Counted from the stretch's first letter, positions 44,207 to 53,600 are shown. The stretch: DNA of 64,000 nt from Janthinobacterium sp. B9-8 (GCF_000969645.2 NZ_CP014222.1:4591740-4655739), one strand, 5' to 3'. Notes: a model not told the origin generated them from the letters alone. Translations and numbers: made by a program.

Positions 44207-46294
44207 TTAATTGGCCCCTAACATCCCTACAATTCTGATGGTTTTACTATCAGGAATCTCGGTATGCGCAATCACGCGTAAGCCCGGAATAGAGCGGCGT
44301 AAAAATCGGCTTAGCATCGGGCGCAGCTGGGCAGGGGCGATCAGCACGGTGCTCAGACCTTGCTGCTCTAATTGCTCAGATAATTCAGAGGCTTGTTTCA
44401 ATACGCGCTCGGCAAGGCCAGGCTCTAAGCCGCCTTGCGAATTACCCGAGACGGCCGAGAGTAGAATATTTTCGAGCTGTGGCTCAAGCGTCACAACTTG
44501 CAATTCGTTTTCGCCAGGGAAAAGCTGATGAACAATCGCCCGGCCCAGCGCCACACGCACGGCAGCGGTTAGCTCGTCGATATTTTGGGTGCGGACAATA
44601 TGCTCGGCCAGTGTTTCCAGGATGCTCCGCAAGTCGCGGATATGCATCCCTTCTTCAAGTAAATTTTGTAATACTTTCTGTAAAGTGCCGACAGGAATAA
44701 TTTTGGGAACCAAGTCTTCCAGCAGCTTGGGTGCTTCTTTGCCAAAGTGCTCAAGTAATTGCTGGACTTCTTCGCGGCCTAAAAGCTCAGCAGAATGGCT
44801 TTGTAAAATATTTGAGATATGGGTGGCCACCACGGTGGAAGCATCCACCACGGTATAGCCAAAGGCTTGCGCCTGATCGCGTAAGCTGCCATCAATCCAG
44901 ACGGCAGGTAGGCCAAAAGTAGGGTCTTGGGTTGGCGTGCCAGGCAGTTGGCCGATGGCGTTGCCCGGATTAATGGCCAGCCATTGCGCTGCAAAAGCTT
45001 CACCCGTGCCCACATCTACGCCTTTGAGTTGGATGCGGTATTGGTTGGGCTTAAGCTCTAAATTATCGCGGATATGCACGGAGGGCACCAAAAAGCCTAG
45101 CTCTTGTGCAATTTTTTTACGGATGCCGCGAATGCGCCGCAGTAATTCGCCATCTTGATTGCGATCGACGAGCGGGATCAGCCGGTAGCCAACTTCCAAG
45201 CCGACCGGATCGACGGGCTGGACATCATTCCAGCTGACTTCTTGCAAGGGGGGCGTTGCAGCGGGCGCGCCACCCGGAGCGCCTGCGGGGCCTGCTGCCC
45301 CGCCATCGGCTGCTGCAGTTTGCAGAGCGTTGGTTCTGTTGCGCTGGTCAAGCTGCCAGGCGATGCCGCCTAAAATAAAAGCCATAAGCAAAAAGGCCAT
45401 ATGGGGCATGCCGGGGATAATGCCTAAAACGCCTAAAACACCTGCGGTAACATACATGACCTGCGGCTGAGAAAACATCTGACCTAAGATTTGCTCGGAT
45501 AAATCTTCGCCGTCCCCTACGCGTGAAACCACAATACCGGCCGCGACCGAGATAATCAGAGAGGGGATTTGCGCTACAAGGCCATCACCAATGGTCAGCA
45601 GGGTGTAGGTTTTTCCCGCTTCGGCAAAAGGCAGATCATGCTGCGCCATACCAACAATCAAGCCGCCGATGATATTGATCACCATGATCATTATCCCGGC
45701 CACCGCATCGCCACGCACAAACTTGGATGCACCATCCATAGAGCCGAAAAAATTAGCTTCTTGCGAGATTTCTGAGCGGCGGCGTCTGGCGTCTTCTTCG
45801 CCTATCATGCCGGCGTTTAAATCCGCATCAATTGCCATTTGCTTACCGGGCATGGCGTCCAGCGTAAAGCGGGCAGATACCTCGGCAATGCGCCCCGCAC
45901 CCTTGGTAATCACCACAAAGTTAATAATGGTCAGAATAATAAAACCGATCACACCGACGGTTAAATTATCACCAATCAAAACGTGGCCAAACGCTTCAAT
46001 CACCTTACCTGCAGCATCTGCGCCATTGTGGCCTTCTGTCAGCACCAGCTTGGTTGAGGCTACATTTAAAGACAGCCGCAGTAGGGTGGTAAACAGCAAA
46101 ATAGTGGGGAAGCTGGAGAATTCAAGCGGCTTACGGGTGTAAAGCGCCACCATGAGCACAATGATGGAAATCGCAATATTGAAGGTAAAAAAGAAATCGA
46201 GCACAAGCGCGGGCAGCGGCAAAACCATCATGCCGAGCACCATAAGCACCAGCGCAGGGCCGGCTAATTTGCTGTAATTAAATGTACGCCACAT
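44207..46294 (-). CDS. flhA: Flagellar export gate protein FlhA
   Basis: A 695-aa export apparatus protein. Residues 1-320 form about eight membrane helices including the FHIPEP-type core (ISEVSARFTLDAMPGKQMAIDADL), which conducts protons and docks FlhB. A Gly/Ala/Pro-rich linker covers about 325-355. The cytosolic ring domain, which receives chaperone-substrate complexes, follows (VGYRLIPLVD onward). It starts 25 bp after flhB, so the two are co-transcribed. Confidence 0.98.
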   Translation of the reverse strand: MWRTFNYSKLAGPALVLMVLGMMVLPLPALVLDFFFTFNIAISIIVLMVALYTRKPLEFSSFPTILLFTTLLRLSLNVASTKLVLTEGHNGADAAGKVIEAFGHVLIGDNLTVGVIGFIILTIINFVVITKGAGRIAEVSARFTLDAMPGKQMAIDADLNAGMIGEEDARRRRSEISQEANFFGSMDGASKFVRGDAVAGIMIMVINIIGGLIVGMAQHDLPFAEAGKTYTLLTIGDGLVAQIPSLIISVAAGIVVSRVGDGEDLSEQILGQMFSQPQVMYVTAGVLGVLGIIPGMPHMAFLLMAFILGGIAWQLDQRNRTNALQTAAADGGAAGPAGAPGGAPAATPPLQEVSWNDVQPVDPVGLEVGYRLIPLVDRNQDGELLRRIRGIRKKIAQELGFLVPSVHIRDNLELKPNQYRIQLKGVDVGTGEAFAAQWLAINPGNAIGQLPGTPTQDPTFGLPAVWIDGSLRDQAQAFGYTVVDASTVVATHISNILQSHSAELLGREEVQQLLEHFGKEAPKLLEDLVPKIIPVGTLQKVLQNLLEEGMHIRDLRSILETLAEHIVRTQNIDELTAAVRVALGRAIVHQLFPGENELQVVTLEPQLENILLSAVSGNSQGGLEPGLAERVLKQASELSEQLEQQGLSTVLIAPAQLRPMLSRFLRRSIPGLRVIAHTEIPDSKTIRIVGMLGAN

Positions 46295-46319
46295 GGGGCA
46301 TTAAGCTCTGGATTGATCG

Positions 46320-47456
46320 TTATGTTTCGCTGCCGGGGTCTAGCTCGCTAGGTACAGGTAGCTCATCGGCCAGGTTGGGCTCATCGCCACCATAATTTTG
46401 CCAGTGTTTAAGCTGGTAGATATAAGCCAGCACTTCAGCTGCCGCAGTATACAGTGCAGCGGGAATCTCGGCTCCGAGTTCAGCATGATGATAGAGCGCT
46501 CGGGCAAAAGGCGGGGTACGCACTACAATCACTTTATGCTCTTTGCCTAGCTCAATAATGCGCTCTGCCAGTAAAAATGCGCCTTTGGCTACGACCTTGG
46601 GCGCACGCATGGCTTCGGTATATTGCAGCGCCACAGCGTAGTGAGTCGGATTGGTGACAATCACATTGGCTTTGGGAATCTCACTCATCATGCGTTTTCG
46701 GGCGGCTTCGTGTTGCAACTGGCGAATCCTACCTTTTACTTCCGCTGAGCCTTCGGCATCTTTCCCTTCCTGCTTGACTTCTTCCTTGGTCATGCGCAGG
46801 CCCTTGTAATAATCCCAAAGCTGATAGGGCGCATCAATCGCTGCTAAAAGAGCGAGCGAGCTAATGACGAGCAATAAAGTGTGTTGCACCATATCCCACA
46901 TAAAGGGCAGGCCTATCTCCAGCGGCATGGTAATTAGCTGCAAAAATTCTTCTCTTTCACTCCAGAGCACCCAAGCGGCTACACCACCAATTAAGCTCGA
47001 TTTAAGAATGGTTTTAACCATGTTTACAACGCTTTTAAGCGTAAACATACGGCCAATGCCACTAATGGGATTCATGCGGGAGAAATTGGGCGCTAAGGCA
47101 TCAAAGGTAAATAGCCAGCCTCCGACTAAAACAGGCGTAATTATTGCTATAAGTGCGCAGGGCAGAATAATCGGCAGGCAGGCCATCAGTGCTTTATAGC
47201 TTGAGCTCATAAAGTGCAGCAGCATTTGATTGGGGTCGGCGATGGTGGCGCGGTTAAAAGTAAGCTCGGTGACAAAAATGGTTTTTAAAGTTTGTAGCAG
47301 CTCAGGCCCAAGCTTGATCAGGGCGACTACGCCAACCATTAAAATTGAAAAAGTGGCTAATTCTTGCGAGCGTGGAATTTGTCCTTTACTTCGCGCCTCC
47401 TCAAGGCGCTTGCCAGAGGCGGGCTCCGTGCGTTCTGCATCTGAATCTTCAGCCAT
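46320..47456 (-). CDS. flhB: Flagellar export switch protein FlhB
   Basis: A 378-aa export gate component that switches the apparatus from hook to filament substrates. Four helices are predicted within residues 35-210. The self-cleaving motif NPTH lies at 269-272, cut between Asn and Pro. The N-terminus is acidic and Lys-rich (KTEPASGKRLEEARSKGQIP-like). It is the first gene of flhB-flhA-flhF-flhG and is divergent from fliK with about 200 bp between. Confidence 0.97.
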   Translation of the reverse strand: MAEDSDAERTEPASGKRLEEARSKGQIPRSQELATFSILMVGVVALIKLGPELLQTLKTIFVTELTFNRATIADPNQMLLHFMSSSYKALMACLPIILPCALIAIITPVLVGGWLFTFDALAPNFSRMNPISGIGRMFTLKSVVNMVKTILKSSLIGGVAAWVLWSEREEFLQLITMPLEIGLPFMWDMVQHTLLLVISSLALLAAIDAPYQLWDYYKGLRMTKEEVKQEGKDAEGSAEVKGRIRQLQHEAARKRMMSEIPKANVIVTNPTHYAVALQYTEAMRAPKVVAKGAFLLAERIIELGKEHKVIVVRTPPFARALYHHAELGAEIPAALYTAAAEVLAYIYQLKHWQNYGGDEPNLADELPVPSELDPGSET

Positions 47457-47604
47457 TATTTCTCCTTAAAACACGATAGCCCCATGCCATTCTAAAACGA
47501 GCATCAACAAGGACTGAAACAAAAGCTTTGGGGTCTTCTGGGCGTGCTTTCCCGCTTACGGGGATAAGACATTTGCTGAGTTTATCATAGCCATTTATCA
47601 GGGC

Positions 47605-47619
47605 TGGCACTGCAATTGC
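47605..47619 (+). promoter_or_regulatory. Sigma-54 promoter upstream of fliK
   Basis: TGGCAC (47605-47610), five bases, then TTGC (47616-47619), followed by T. This matches the sigma-54 consensus with GG and GC at the required 12-base spacing. Transcription should start near 47631, about 24 bp before the fliK ATG. It predicts control by an enhancer-binding flagellar activator. Confidence 0.85.
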
Positions 47620-47654
47620 TTATGTTATGTTTACATTTATTGAGGAGCCTGGTC

Positions 47655-48785
47655 ATGGCGAGCAATCTCACTGTTACAGCCAGTGCGCAAACGAGTCGTT
47701 CAACAGATTTACGTTCCTCAGTTTCAATGGGGGCAGATACTGCTCAGCCGTTTGCCAAAGTACTGGAGCGCGAAGTCAATACCCGCCAGGAAGGGCAGTC
47801 TGCCGAGTCAGGTGAGAAAAAACCATCAGAGCCCGCAGAAGGCAGCGCGAATAGCGAAGAAAAACAAGCCGTTGCTGCTAGTGTGCAAGCTGTTCAGCCT
47901 TGGCTGGCGATGTTGCAAGCGCAGGCAATCTCTCAAACAGCGCCTGTGATTGCCGATGTGCAAAATGAAGTGGGCGTTGAAGGCAGCGTGCTGGATCTGA
48001 GCAAGCTGGGTCAAGGCTTACTAGGCGAAGGTAATGCTAAAGACGCTCAGGATTTTAGCGCTTTAGAAGACGCTGATTTTAATCCGGCAAGTTTGCTCGC
48101 CGGTGGAATCGATGCGGCAAAATTTGCCTTGCTACGGCAAAAAGCGGCCAGTGGTGCTGAGGGGTTTACTGCACCAGCAGATGAGTTTTCTGCTTTATTG
48201 GCAAGCTCTAAAGATCAGGTTTTGTTTCCTAAAATAGATGCTGTACCACAAATGACGCTACGCACGCCTGCGGTGGAGGCCAAGCCTGCTACACCTCAAC
48301 ACACGGTGGCAGAGCCTATGGGTAGCGCTCGCTGGGGCGATGCCGTGGCACAGCGTGTTTCGATGATGCTGCAAGATCAGCATCAGCAAATTGATATGCA
48401 GCTTAATCCTCCGCATTTGGGCCCGATGGAAGTCCGTCTGACCATGTCGGGCGAGCAGGCCAGCGTGGTATTTAGCTCGCAGCATGCTTCCGTACGCGAA
48501 GCACTGGCGGCTGCAACGCCTAGATTGACGATGCTGCTGGCTGACCAGGGTATTCAGTTAAGCAATGTGCAAGTGGCGTCTGATTCTTTGAGCCAACATA
48601 CTCAGCAACAAGCCCAGCAGCAGGCCCAGCAACAAGCAAGCAGTCAGCAAATGGATCAGCAGCGCCAATCCAGATCACAGCAGTTTATGGGTGATCTTAG
48701 TGGTGCTTATGCTGATGGTCAGCCCAGAGTGATGACAGACGTTGCCTTACCTGTGGCAAGAAGTGGTTTAAATCTTTATGTTTGA
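47655..48785 (+). CDS. fliK: Flagellar hook-length control protein FliK
   Basis: A 376-aa secreted ruler protein that measures hook length and triggers the FlhB switch. Residues 1-230 are low-complexity and acidic, as usual. The conserved C-terminal domain is at about 250-320 (MQLNPPHLGPMEVRL and FSSQHASVREAL). A Gln-rich tail (about 321-350, with tandem QQAQQQ) follows. GAGGAG sits just before ATG 47655, so the longer upstream reading is unlikely. First gene of the plus-strand flagellar arm. Confidence 0.93.
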   Translation: MASNLTVTASAQTSRSTDLRSSVSMGADTAQPFAKVLEREVNTRQEGQSAESGEKKPSEPAEGSANSEEKQAVAASVQAVQPWLAMLQAQAISQTAPVIADVQNEVGVEGSVLDLSKLGQGLLGEGNAKDAQDFSALEDADFNPASLLAGGIDAAKFALLRQKAASGAEGFTAPADEFSALLASSKDQVLFPKIDAVPQMTLRTPAVEAKPATPQHTVAEPMGSARWGDAVAQRVSMMLQDQHQQIDMQLNPPHLGPMEVRLTMSGEQASVVFSSQHASVREALAAATPRLTMLLADQGIQLSNVQVASDSLSQHTQQQAQQQAQQQASSQQMDQQRQSRSQQFMGDLSGAYADGQPRVMTDVALPVARSGLNLYV

Positions 48786-48854
48786 TCAAAGCCAATCTTG
48801 TTGCTTTACCACAAGACTCGCAGCTTACTACCTGTTTGTTAATGCTTTTTAAGC

Positions 48855-48910
48855 TATAATCAACTCTATTATTTCCAAGGCCCGCGCCCCTCGCTCTTTG
48901 TTCGGGGCGC
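48855..48910 (+). promoter_or_regulatory. TATAAT box and hairpin before fliL
   Basis: TATAAT lies at 48855-48860, but no -35 box sits at the right distance. A GCGCCCC (48884-48890) and GGGGCGC (48904-48910) hairpin with a 13-base loop follows in the leader. It could be a terminator-like pause or attenuator between fliK and fliL. Confidence 0.4.
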
Positions 48911-48970
48911 TTTGTTCTGGCCTAAACACTTCTTTTTTATCAAATATTTCAATCCATTCAAGGTGATGTG

Positions 48971-49507
48971 ATGTCAGATGCCAAAGTGGAAGCAGCGCCT
49001 AAAGCGAAGAAAAATATTCTTTTGTTCGCAGTCATTGGGCTATTAGTTGTTTTATTAATCCTTGTTGGCGGGGTTGCAGCCTTTTTATTAACGAAAAGTA
49101 GTGATCCTGCTGCCGATGAAGTGGCTGCAGAGGCTACGGCACAAGACGATGTAAAAAAGAAAAAGAAAGATAAGAAAAAGAAAGAAGAGCATCCTGCTGT
49201 GTATGAGAAATTGCCGCAATTTACAGTTAATTTGTCTTCGGATGAGGGCGAAGCAATTTTGCAGACTGATATTTCAGTAGAGCTGGGTGACCCGTTGGTG
49301 GCAGAAAAAATCAAAGCGCAGATGCCAAAAATTCAGGCTCAAGTAAACAAATTATTGCGTTCTAAAACAATTGTAGAAGTAAAGGCAATTGATGGAACAG
49401 ATAAGCTTGCAAAAGAAATTCGCGAGCTGATGAATAAGATTTTGCACGCTGAATCTGAAGATGAAGGCGTTGTTTCAGTGAACTTTACAACGTTTATCGT
49501 TCAGTAA
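48971..49507 (+). CDS. fliL: Flagellar basal-body protein FliL
   Basis: A 178-aa single-pass inner-membrane protein that surrounds the stator. It has a short cytosolic tail, one helix (about 17-40), a Lys-rich stretch (KKKKKDKKKKEEH), and the periplasmic FliL domain (about 75-178, KLPQFTVNLSSDEGEAILQT). AAGG lies before ATG 48971; a GTG one codon upstream is less likely. It lies between fliK and fliM in the usual order. Confidence 0.94.
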   Translation: MSDAKVEAAPKAKKNILLFAVIGLLVVLLILVGGVAAFLLTKSSDPAADEVAAEATAQDDVKKKKKDKKKKEEHPAVYEKLPQFTVNLSSDEGEAILQTDISVELGDPLVAEKIKAQMPKIQAQVNKLLRSKTIVEVKAIDGTDKLAKEIRELMNKILHAESEDEGVVSVNFTTFIVQ

Positions 49508-49666
49508 GCTGCGTCATAAAACGTGTTTGGCGTATTGATTACGTCTTAATTGTAATGGGTTTAATAAGCTGTAAAAAGACGCTTTGCTGCCGGTGGCAGG
49601 CACTAAGGCGTCTTGCTTGCAGTTATATATTTAATAACGGGTAAGTGTTTATCCGGACTAAGGATT

Positions 49667-50698
49667 ATGGCAGACGATATCCTTTCTCAGGAAGAGGTCG
49701 ACGCGCTACTGCGCGGTGTGACTGGTGAAGAAGATTCTTCCGACGAAGAGGTCGATGCTTCTGCTGTCCGTGATTACGATATCGGCCGTCAGGAACGTAT
49801 CGTTCGCGGCCGGATGCCGACGCTTGAAATCTTGAATGAGCGTTTTGCACGTAATTTGCGGGTGGCCTTATTTAACTTTATGCGCCGCAACGCAGAAATC
49901 TCCGTTGGCCCCGTTCGGGTTCAAAAATACAGCGAATTTATTCGCAATCTGGTCGTTCCCACCAATTTAAACCTGATTCAGATGAAGCCGCTACGCGGAA
50001 CGGGCTTGTTTATTTTTGATCCCGATTTTGTGTTTCTAGTGGTGGATAATTTATTTGGCTCAGATGGCCGCTATCACGTGCGGGTTGAAGGGCGTGATTT
50101 TACGGCGACCGAGCAGCGGATTATTCAGCGCCTTTTGGAAGTGGTTTTTGAAGAATATCAAAAGGCATGGTTACCCGTTTTTCCTTGCGAGTTTGTTTAT
50201 GTTCGCTCGGAAATGAATACGCAATTTGCCAATATCGCCACGCCAACCGAAGTGGTAGTGGCCTACACATTTAAAATTGAGTTGGGCGCTGGGGGCGGCG
50301 ATTTTCATATCTGCTTCCCTTATTCGATGATCGAGCCGATCCGAGATGTCTTGTACAGCACCATGCAGGCGGATCGGATTGAAGTCGACAATCGCTGGAC
50401 CACCTTGATGCAAAAGCAAATTCAGCATGCAGAAGTGGATTTGGTCGCTACTTTAGGCAATGCAAAAGTAACCTTAGGTGAAATTTTGGAATTGCAGCTG
50501 GGTGATATTATTTCTTTAGAAATCCCCGAAGCCATTATTGCTGCTGTGGATAATGTGCCAGTGCTGGAGTGTAATTACGGCACTTTAAACGGGCAATATG
50601 CTTTAAAAGTGAGTAAAGTTCTCGGCTCTGCTGAAGCATTAACGGGCAGTGAGACGGAAGGAGGCATTGATGAGAACTATGAAAAGAGAAAACCATAA
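49667..50698 (+). CDS. fliM: Flagellar motor switch protein FliM
   Basis: A 343-aa C-ring protein that binds phosphorylated CheY and controls rotation direction. The N-terminal CheY-binding peptide DILSQEEVDALL (residues 4-15) is clear. The middle domain that contacts FliG follows (YDIGRQERIVRGRMPTLE, with GTGLFIFDPDFVF), and the C-terminal SpoA-like domain (about 240-320) pairs with FliN. The start at 49667 has AAGGA upstream. Confidence 0.98.
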   Translation: MADDILSQEEVDALLRGVTGEEDSSDEEVDASAVRDYDIGRQERIVRGRMPTLEILNERFARNLRVALFNFMRRNAEISVGPVRVQKYSEFIRNLVVPTNLNLIQMKPLRGTGLFIFDPDFVFLVVDNLFGSDGRYHVRVEGRDFTATEQRIIQRLLEVVFEEYQKAWLPVFPCEFVYVRSEMNTQFANIATPTEVVVAYTFKIELGAGGGDFHICFPYSMIEPIRDVLYSTMQADRIEVDNRWTTLMQKQIQHAEVDLVATLGNAKVTLGEILELQLGDIISLEIPEAIIAAVDNVPVLECNYGTLNGQYALKVSKVLGSAEALTGSETEGGIDENYEKRKP

Positions 50699-50814
50699 GT
50701 TGTAATCGTCGCAGAATCAAAGAGAAAGCCATAGCATGTGAGTTATGGCTGATAAATATATAAAAAGTCATGGCAGTGAATCGTGGCTGATGAAAAGCCA
50801 AGGAGTACTTAATA

Positions 50815-51228
50815 ATGGCTGATGAAGATGAAATGGCAATGGATGACTGGGCTGCCGCCTTAGCCGAGCAAGAAGTGGCTGATGCTGCGATCGCAGATAA
50901 ACCGGATGTACAAGCGGCTGATATTTTTCAGCGCTTTGATACCAGTGCGCCAATTGCTAATGCGCCAAGTAATATTGATATGATTTTGGATATTCCCGTT
51001 TCACTGACTGTGGAGCTGGGCCGGACTAAAATCGCTATTCGTAGTTTATTGCAATTGGCACAGGGATCGGTGGTGGAACTCGACGGTATGGCGGGTGAGC
51101 CAATGGATGTGCTGGTTAATGGTTGTTTAATTGCGCAGGGTGAAGTGGTGGTGGTGAATGATAAATTTGGTATTCGTCTCACCGATATTATTACACCGGC
51201 AGAACGTATTCGCCGTTTACATAAGTAA
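50815..51228 (+). CDS. fliN: Flagellar motor switch protein FliN
   Basis: A 137-aa C-ring protein that forms the base of the switch with FliM and docks the export ATPase. Residues 1-45 are acidic and variable. The SpoA domain follows (about 55-137, MILDIPVSLTVELGRTKI, then GEVVVVNDKFGIRLTDII). AAGGAG lies about nine bases upstream of the ATG. The 116-bp gap from fliM holds repeated ATGGCTGAT-like starts. Confidence 0.97.
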   Translation: MADEDEMAMDDWAAALAEQEVADAAIADKPDVQAADIFQRFDTSAPIANAPSNIDMILDIPVSLTVELGRTKIAIRSLLQLAQGSVVELDGMAGEPMDVLVNGCLIAQGEVVVVNDKFGIRLTDIITPAERIRRLHK

Positions 51229-51232
51229 GCTC

Positions 51233-51652
51233 ATGCTGTTCTTCTTTCGTTTCTTTGCGCTAGCTTGCTTCCCTTTGATGGCTCAGGCAAGTGCATCCTC
51301 CCCTGTTGCCGCATCTCCTTCCAGCCTGATGTCGATTGCCCAAGTGGTGTTGGCACTGGCTTTTGTGATCGGCCTGATTTTATTCAGTGCATGGCTGCTG
51401 CGTCGCCTGTCTGTATTACCAATGAATGGCGGGCAAAAGGCGCCGCTCAAAGTGGTGAGCGGCGTCATGGTGGGCAGTAAGGAGCGGGTGGTGGTGGTTG
51501 AAGTAGAAGGCAGCTGGCTGGTGCTGGGGGTAACATCAAGCTCGGTGAACCTGCTGCATACCCTGACCGCCCCCGAGCAAGTAGAGTCAGCTCCGGTTGT
51601 TTCTTCTTTTGCTGCAAGCCTGGCGGCTGTTTTACAAAGGAAAACACCTTGA
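51233..51652 (+). CDS. fliO: Flagellar export protein FliO
   Basis: A 139-aa assembly factor for the FliP ring. It has an N-terminal signal-like helix (FFRFFALACFPLMAQASA), a second helix (about 40-60, VVLALAFVIGLILFSAWLL), and a cytosolic domain with GVMVGSKERVVVVEVEG, the typical FliO stretch. The ATG at 51233, five bases after fliN, is chosen over upstream codons that would run into fliN. Its stop overlaps the fliP start. Confidence 0.92.
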   Translation: MLFFFRFFALACFPLMAQASASSPVAASPSSLMSIAQVVLALAFVIGLILFSAWLLRRLSVLPMNGGQKAPLKVVSGVMVGSKERVVVVEVEGSWLVLGVTSSSVNLLHTLTAPEQVESAPVVSSFAASLAAVLQRKTP

Positions 51653-52392
51653 AACGCGCCATGATTGTTGTGCTGAGCATAGTATTGGCCGGGGCCGCTT
51701 TTGCTGCAGACCCCGGTATTCCTTTTATGACAGCCAATGCGCAAACAGGGGGCACGCAATATAGCCTACCTATTCAAACGCTATTGTTTCTAACCGCGCT
51801 TGGTTTTTTACCTGCGCTCTTATTAATGATGACTGCATTTACCCGTATTGTGATTGTTTTGTCTTTATTGCGCCAGGCATTGGGCACGATGCAAGCACCG
51901 CCCAATCAAGTGATTGTGGGCATGTCTTTATTTCTTACTTTTTTTATTATGTCGCCGGTATTTGATAAAATTTATCAAGTGGCTTATCAGCCTTATGCAG
52001 AGCAAAAAATAGGCTTTAATCAGGCGGTTGAAAAAGGCGTGGTGCCATTAAAAGATTTTATGCTGAAGCAAACCCGCCAAAAGGATTTAGCATTTTTTAT
52101 TGATATCTCCGGCGAAAAAAAACCGAATGGCCCTGAGGATGTGAGCTTACGTACCCTTGTGCCTGCTTTTGTGACCAGTGAGCTTAAAACGGCGTTTCAG
52201 ATCGGCTTTATCGTTTTTATTCCCTTTATTATTATCGACTTTGTGGTGGCGAGTATTTTAATGGCCATGGGGATGATGATGGTGTCCCCTGTGATTATCT
52301 CCTTGCCCTTTAAGTTAATGCTCTTTGTCTTGGTGGATGGCTGGGCTTTGCTCATGGGATCCTTAGTGCAAAGCTTTTATGTTGCGGGGTAG
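51649..52392 (+). CDS. fliP: Flagellar export gate protein FliP
   Basis: A 247-aa core gate protein with a cleavable signal peptide (about 1-21, VLSIVLAGAAFA) and four helices. The FliP signature FTRIVIVLSLLRQALGTMQAPPN lies near 65-88, and the second is FVIFIPFIIIDFVVAS-like. Translation probably starts at TTG 51649, which has AGGA seven bases upstream and overlaps the fliO stop; an in-frame ATG at 51661 is the alternative. Confidence 0.97.
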   Translation: MKRAMIVVLSIVLAGAAFAADPGIPFMTANAQTGGTQYSLPIQTLLFLTALGFLPALLLMMTAFTRIVIVLSLLRQALGTMQAPPNQVIVGMSLFLTFFIMSPVFDKIYQVAYQPYAEQKIGFNQAVEKGVVPLKDFMLKQTRQKDLAFFIDISGEKKPNGPEDVSLRTLVPAFVTSELKTAFQIGFIVFIPFIIIDFVVASILMAMGMMMVSPVIISLPFKLMLFVLVDGWALLMGSLVQSFYVAG

Positions 52393-52397
52393 CGCAA

Positions 52398-52667
52398 ATG
52401 ACGCCAGAAGCCGTTGTAACGGTGATTCAAAGAGCGATGGAGGTGATGGTGCTGCTGGGCGGGCCATTGCTGCTGACCGCGCTGGTGGTCGGGTTGGTGG
52501 TGAGTATTTTTCAAGCGGCAACACAAATCAATGAAGCCTCACTTTCTTTTATTCCCAAGCTGCTGATTACTTTTCTGGTCTTTGTTTTGATTGGGCCATG
52601 GATGATTGAAACGGCTATGGATTACACCATTCGCTTATTTCAAAGTATTCCGCAGTTGATTAGCTGA
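52398..52667 (+). CDS. fliQ: Flagellar export gate protein FliQ
   Basis: An 89-aa gate subunit with two helices (about 16-40 and 50-75). The family pattern ATQINEASLSFIPKLL lies between them. It follows fliP by five bases and its stop overlaps fliR by one base. It forms four copies around FliP-FliR in the export gate. Confidence 0.97.
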   Translation: MTPEAVVTVIQRAMEVMVLLGGPLLLTALVVGLVVSIFQAATQINEASLSFIPKLLITFLVFVLIGPWMIETAMDYTIRLFQSIPQLIS

Positions 52668-53467
52668 TGAAAGATATCTGGACAGTTAGCCAGCTACAAA
52701 TCGATTTATGGCTCGCTATTTTCTGGTGGCCGTTTTGTCGTATCTTCGGTTTTTTATTGGCTGATCCGTTTTATTCAAGCAAAGCGATTACTGTTAAAGT
52801 ACGCATCTGTGTGGCCATTTTTATTTCTTTGATTATTGCGCCTGTATTGCCTGCGATGCCGCAAGTGCCGATTGTTTCCCCTGCAGGTATTCTGATTGTG
52901 ATTAACCAGTTACTGATTGGTATTGCTATTGGCTATATTGTGCGAATTATTTTTTCTGCTGTAGAAATGGCTGGGCATTTAGCAGGTTTGCAAATGGGGC
53001 TGGGTTTTGCCTCTTTTTATGATCCGCTACATGCGACCAGTGTGCCGATTGTGGCGCAGTTTTTAAGCCTGATGACCATTCTGGTGTTTCTTGCTTTGAA
53101 CGGGCATTTGATGGTGCTGCAAACTTTACTCACTAGTTTTACCAGTTTACCGATTCGGGTAGAGCCTATTTCGGGATTGGGCTTTAAACTACTAGTGGAT
53201 TATGGTTCGCAGATTTTTAGCGCCGGTGTTTTATTATCTCTGCCAGTGATAGGCTCGCTGCTAGTGACCAATCTGGCAGTAGGGATTATGACGCGGGCAG
53301 CACCACAGTTGAATGTGTTTGCTGTGGGTTTTCCTCTGATGATGGGGATTGGCCTGCTGGCCATGTATTTGTCTTTACCCTATATGCCCGCCCATATTGA
53401 AATCATGCTGAGTGAAGGCTCACGCTTCGCAGCCAAGATGGTGGCTGCTTTTGCGGGTAAGTCTTAA
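52667..53467 (+). CDS. fliR: Flagellar export gate protein FliR
   Basis: A 266-aa export gate protein with about six helices and the conserved GLQMGLGFASFYDPL and NLAVGIMTRAAPQLNVFAVGFP stretches. One FliR completes the FliP5-FliQ4-FliR1 core. It is the last gene of the plus-strand arm; flhB, which joins the gate, is encoded in the opposite arm. Confidence 0.97.
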   Translation: MKDIWTVSQLQIDLWLAIFWWPFCRIFGFLLADPFYSSKAITVKVRICVAIFISLIIAPVLPAMPQVPIVSPAGILIVINQLLIGIAIGYIVRIIFSAVEMAGHLAGLQMGLGFASFYDPLHATSVPIVAQFLSLMTILVFLALNGHLMVLQTLLTSFTSLPIRVEPISGLGFKLLVDYGSQIFSAGVLLSLPVIGSLLVTNLAVGIMTRAAPQLNVFAVGFPLMMGIGLLAMYLSLPYMPAHIEIMLSEGSRFAAKMVAAFAGKS

Positions 53468-53526
53468 TTTAGTGTGGCTGCACCAGAAGTTTTTAGCTAT
53501 CAGGCGTGTAGATTTTTACAATAATT

Positions 53527-53563
53527 CCCGAGTGCTTTACTCGGGTATTCTCAGTGTTATAAT
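53527..53563 (+). promoter_or_regulatory. Hairpin and sigma-70 promoter before folE2
   Basis: CCCGAGT (53527-53533) and ACTCGGG (53539-53545) form a short hairpin after fliR, perhaps a terminator. Overlapping it, TTTACT (53536-53541) and TATAAT (53558-53563) are 16 bases apart and make a good sigma-70 promoter about 40 bp before folE2. Confidence 0.6.
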
Positions 53564-53600
53564 CTCTCACATTAGAATTTATTTTTTGGAGCAACACCCC

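Noticed and set aside
48603..48700. Gln-rich CAGCAA repeats in fliK as a phase-variable tract
   Set aside because: The units are imperfect and lie inside a variable linker typical of FliK; no frame-shifting repeat is present.
48958..49314. A 118-codon minus-strand frame antisense to fliL
   Set aside because: It is an antisense image of the Lys-rich and hydrophobic parts of fliL, which is certain.
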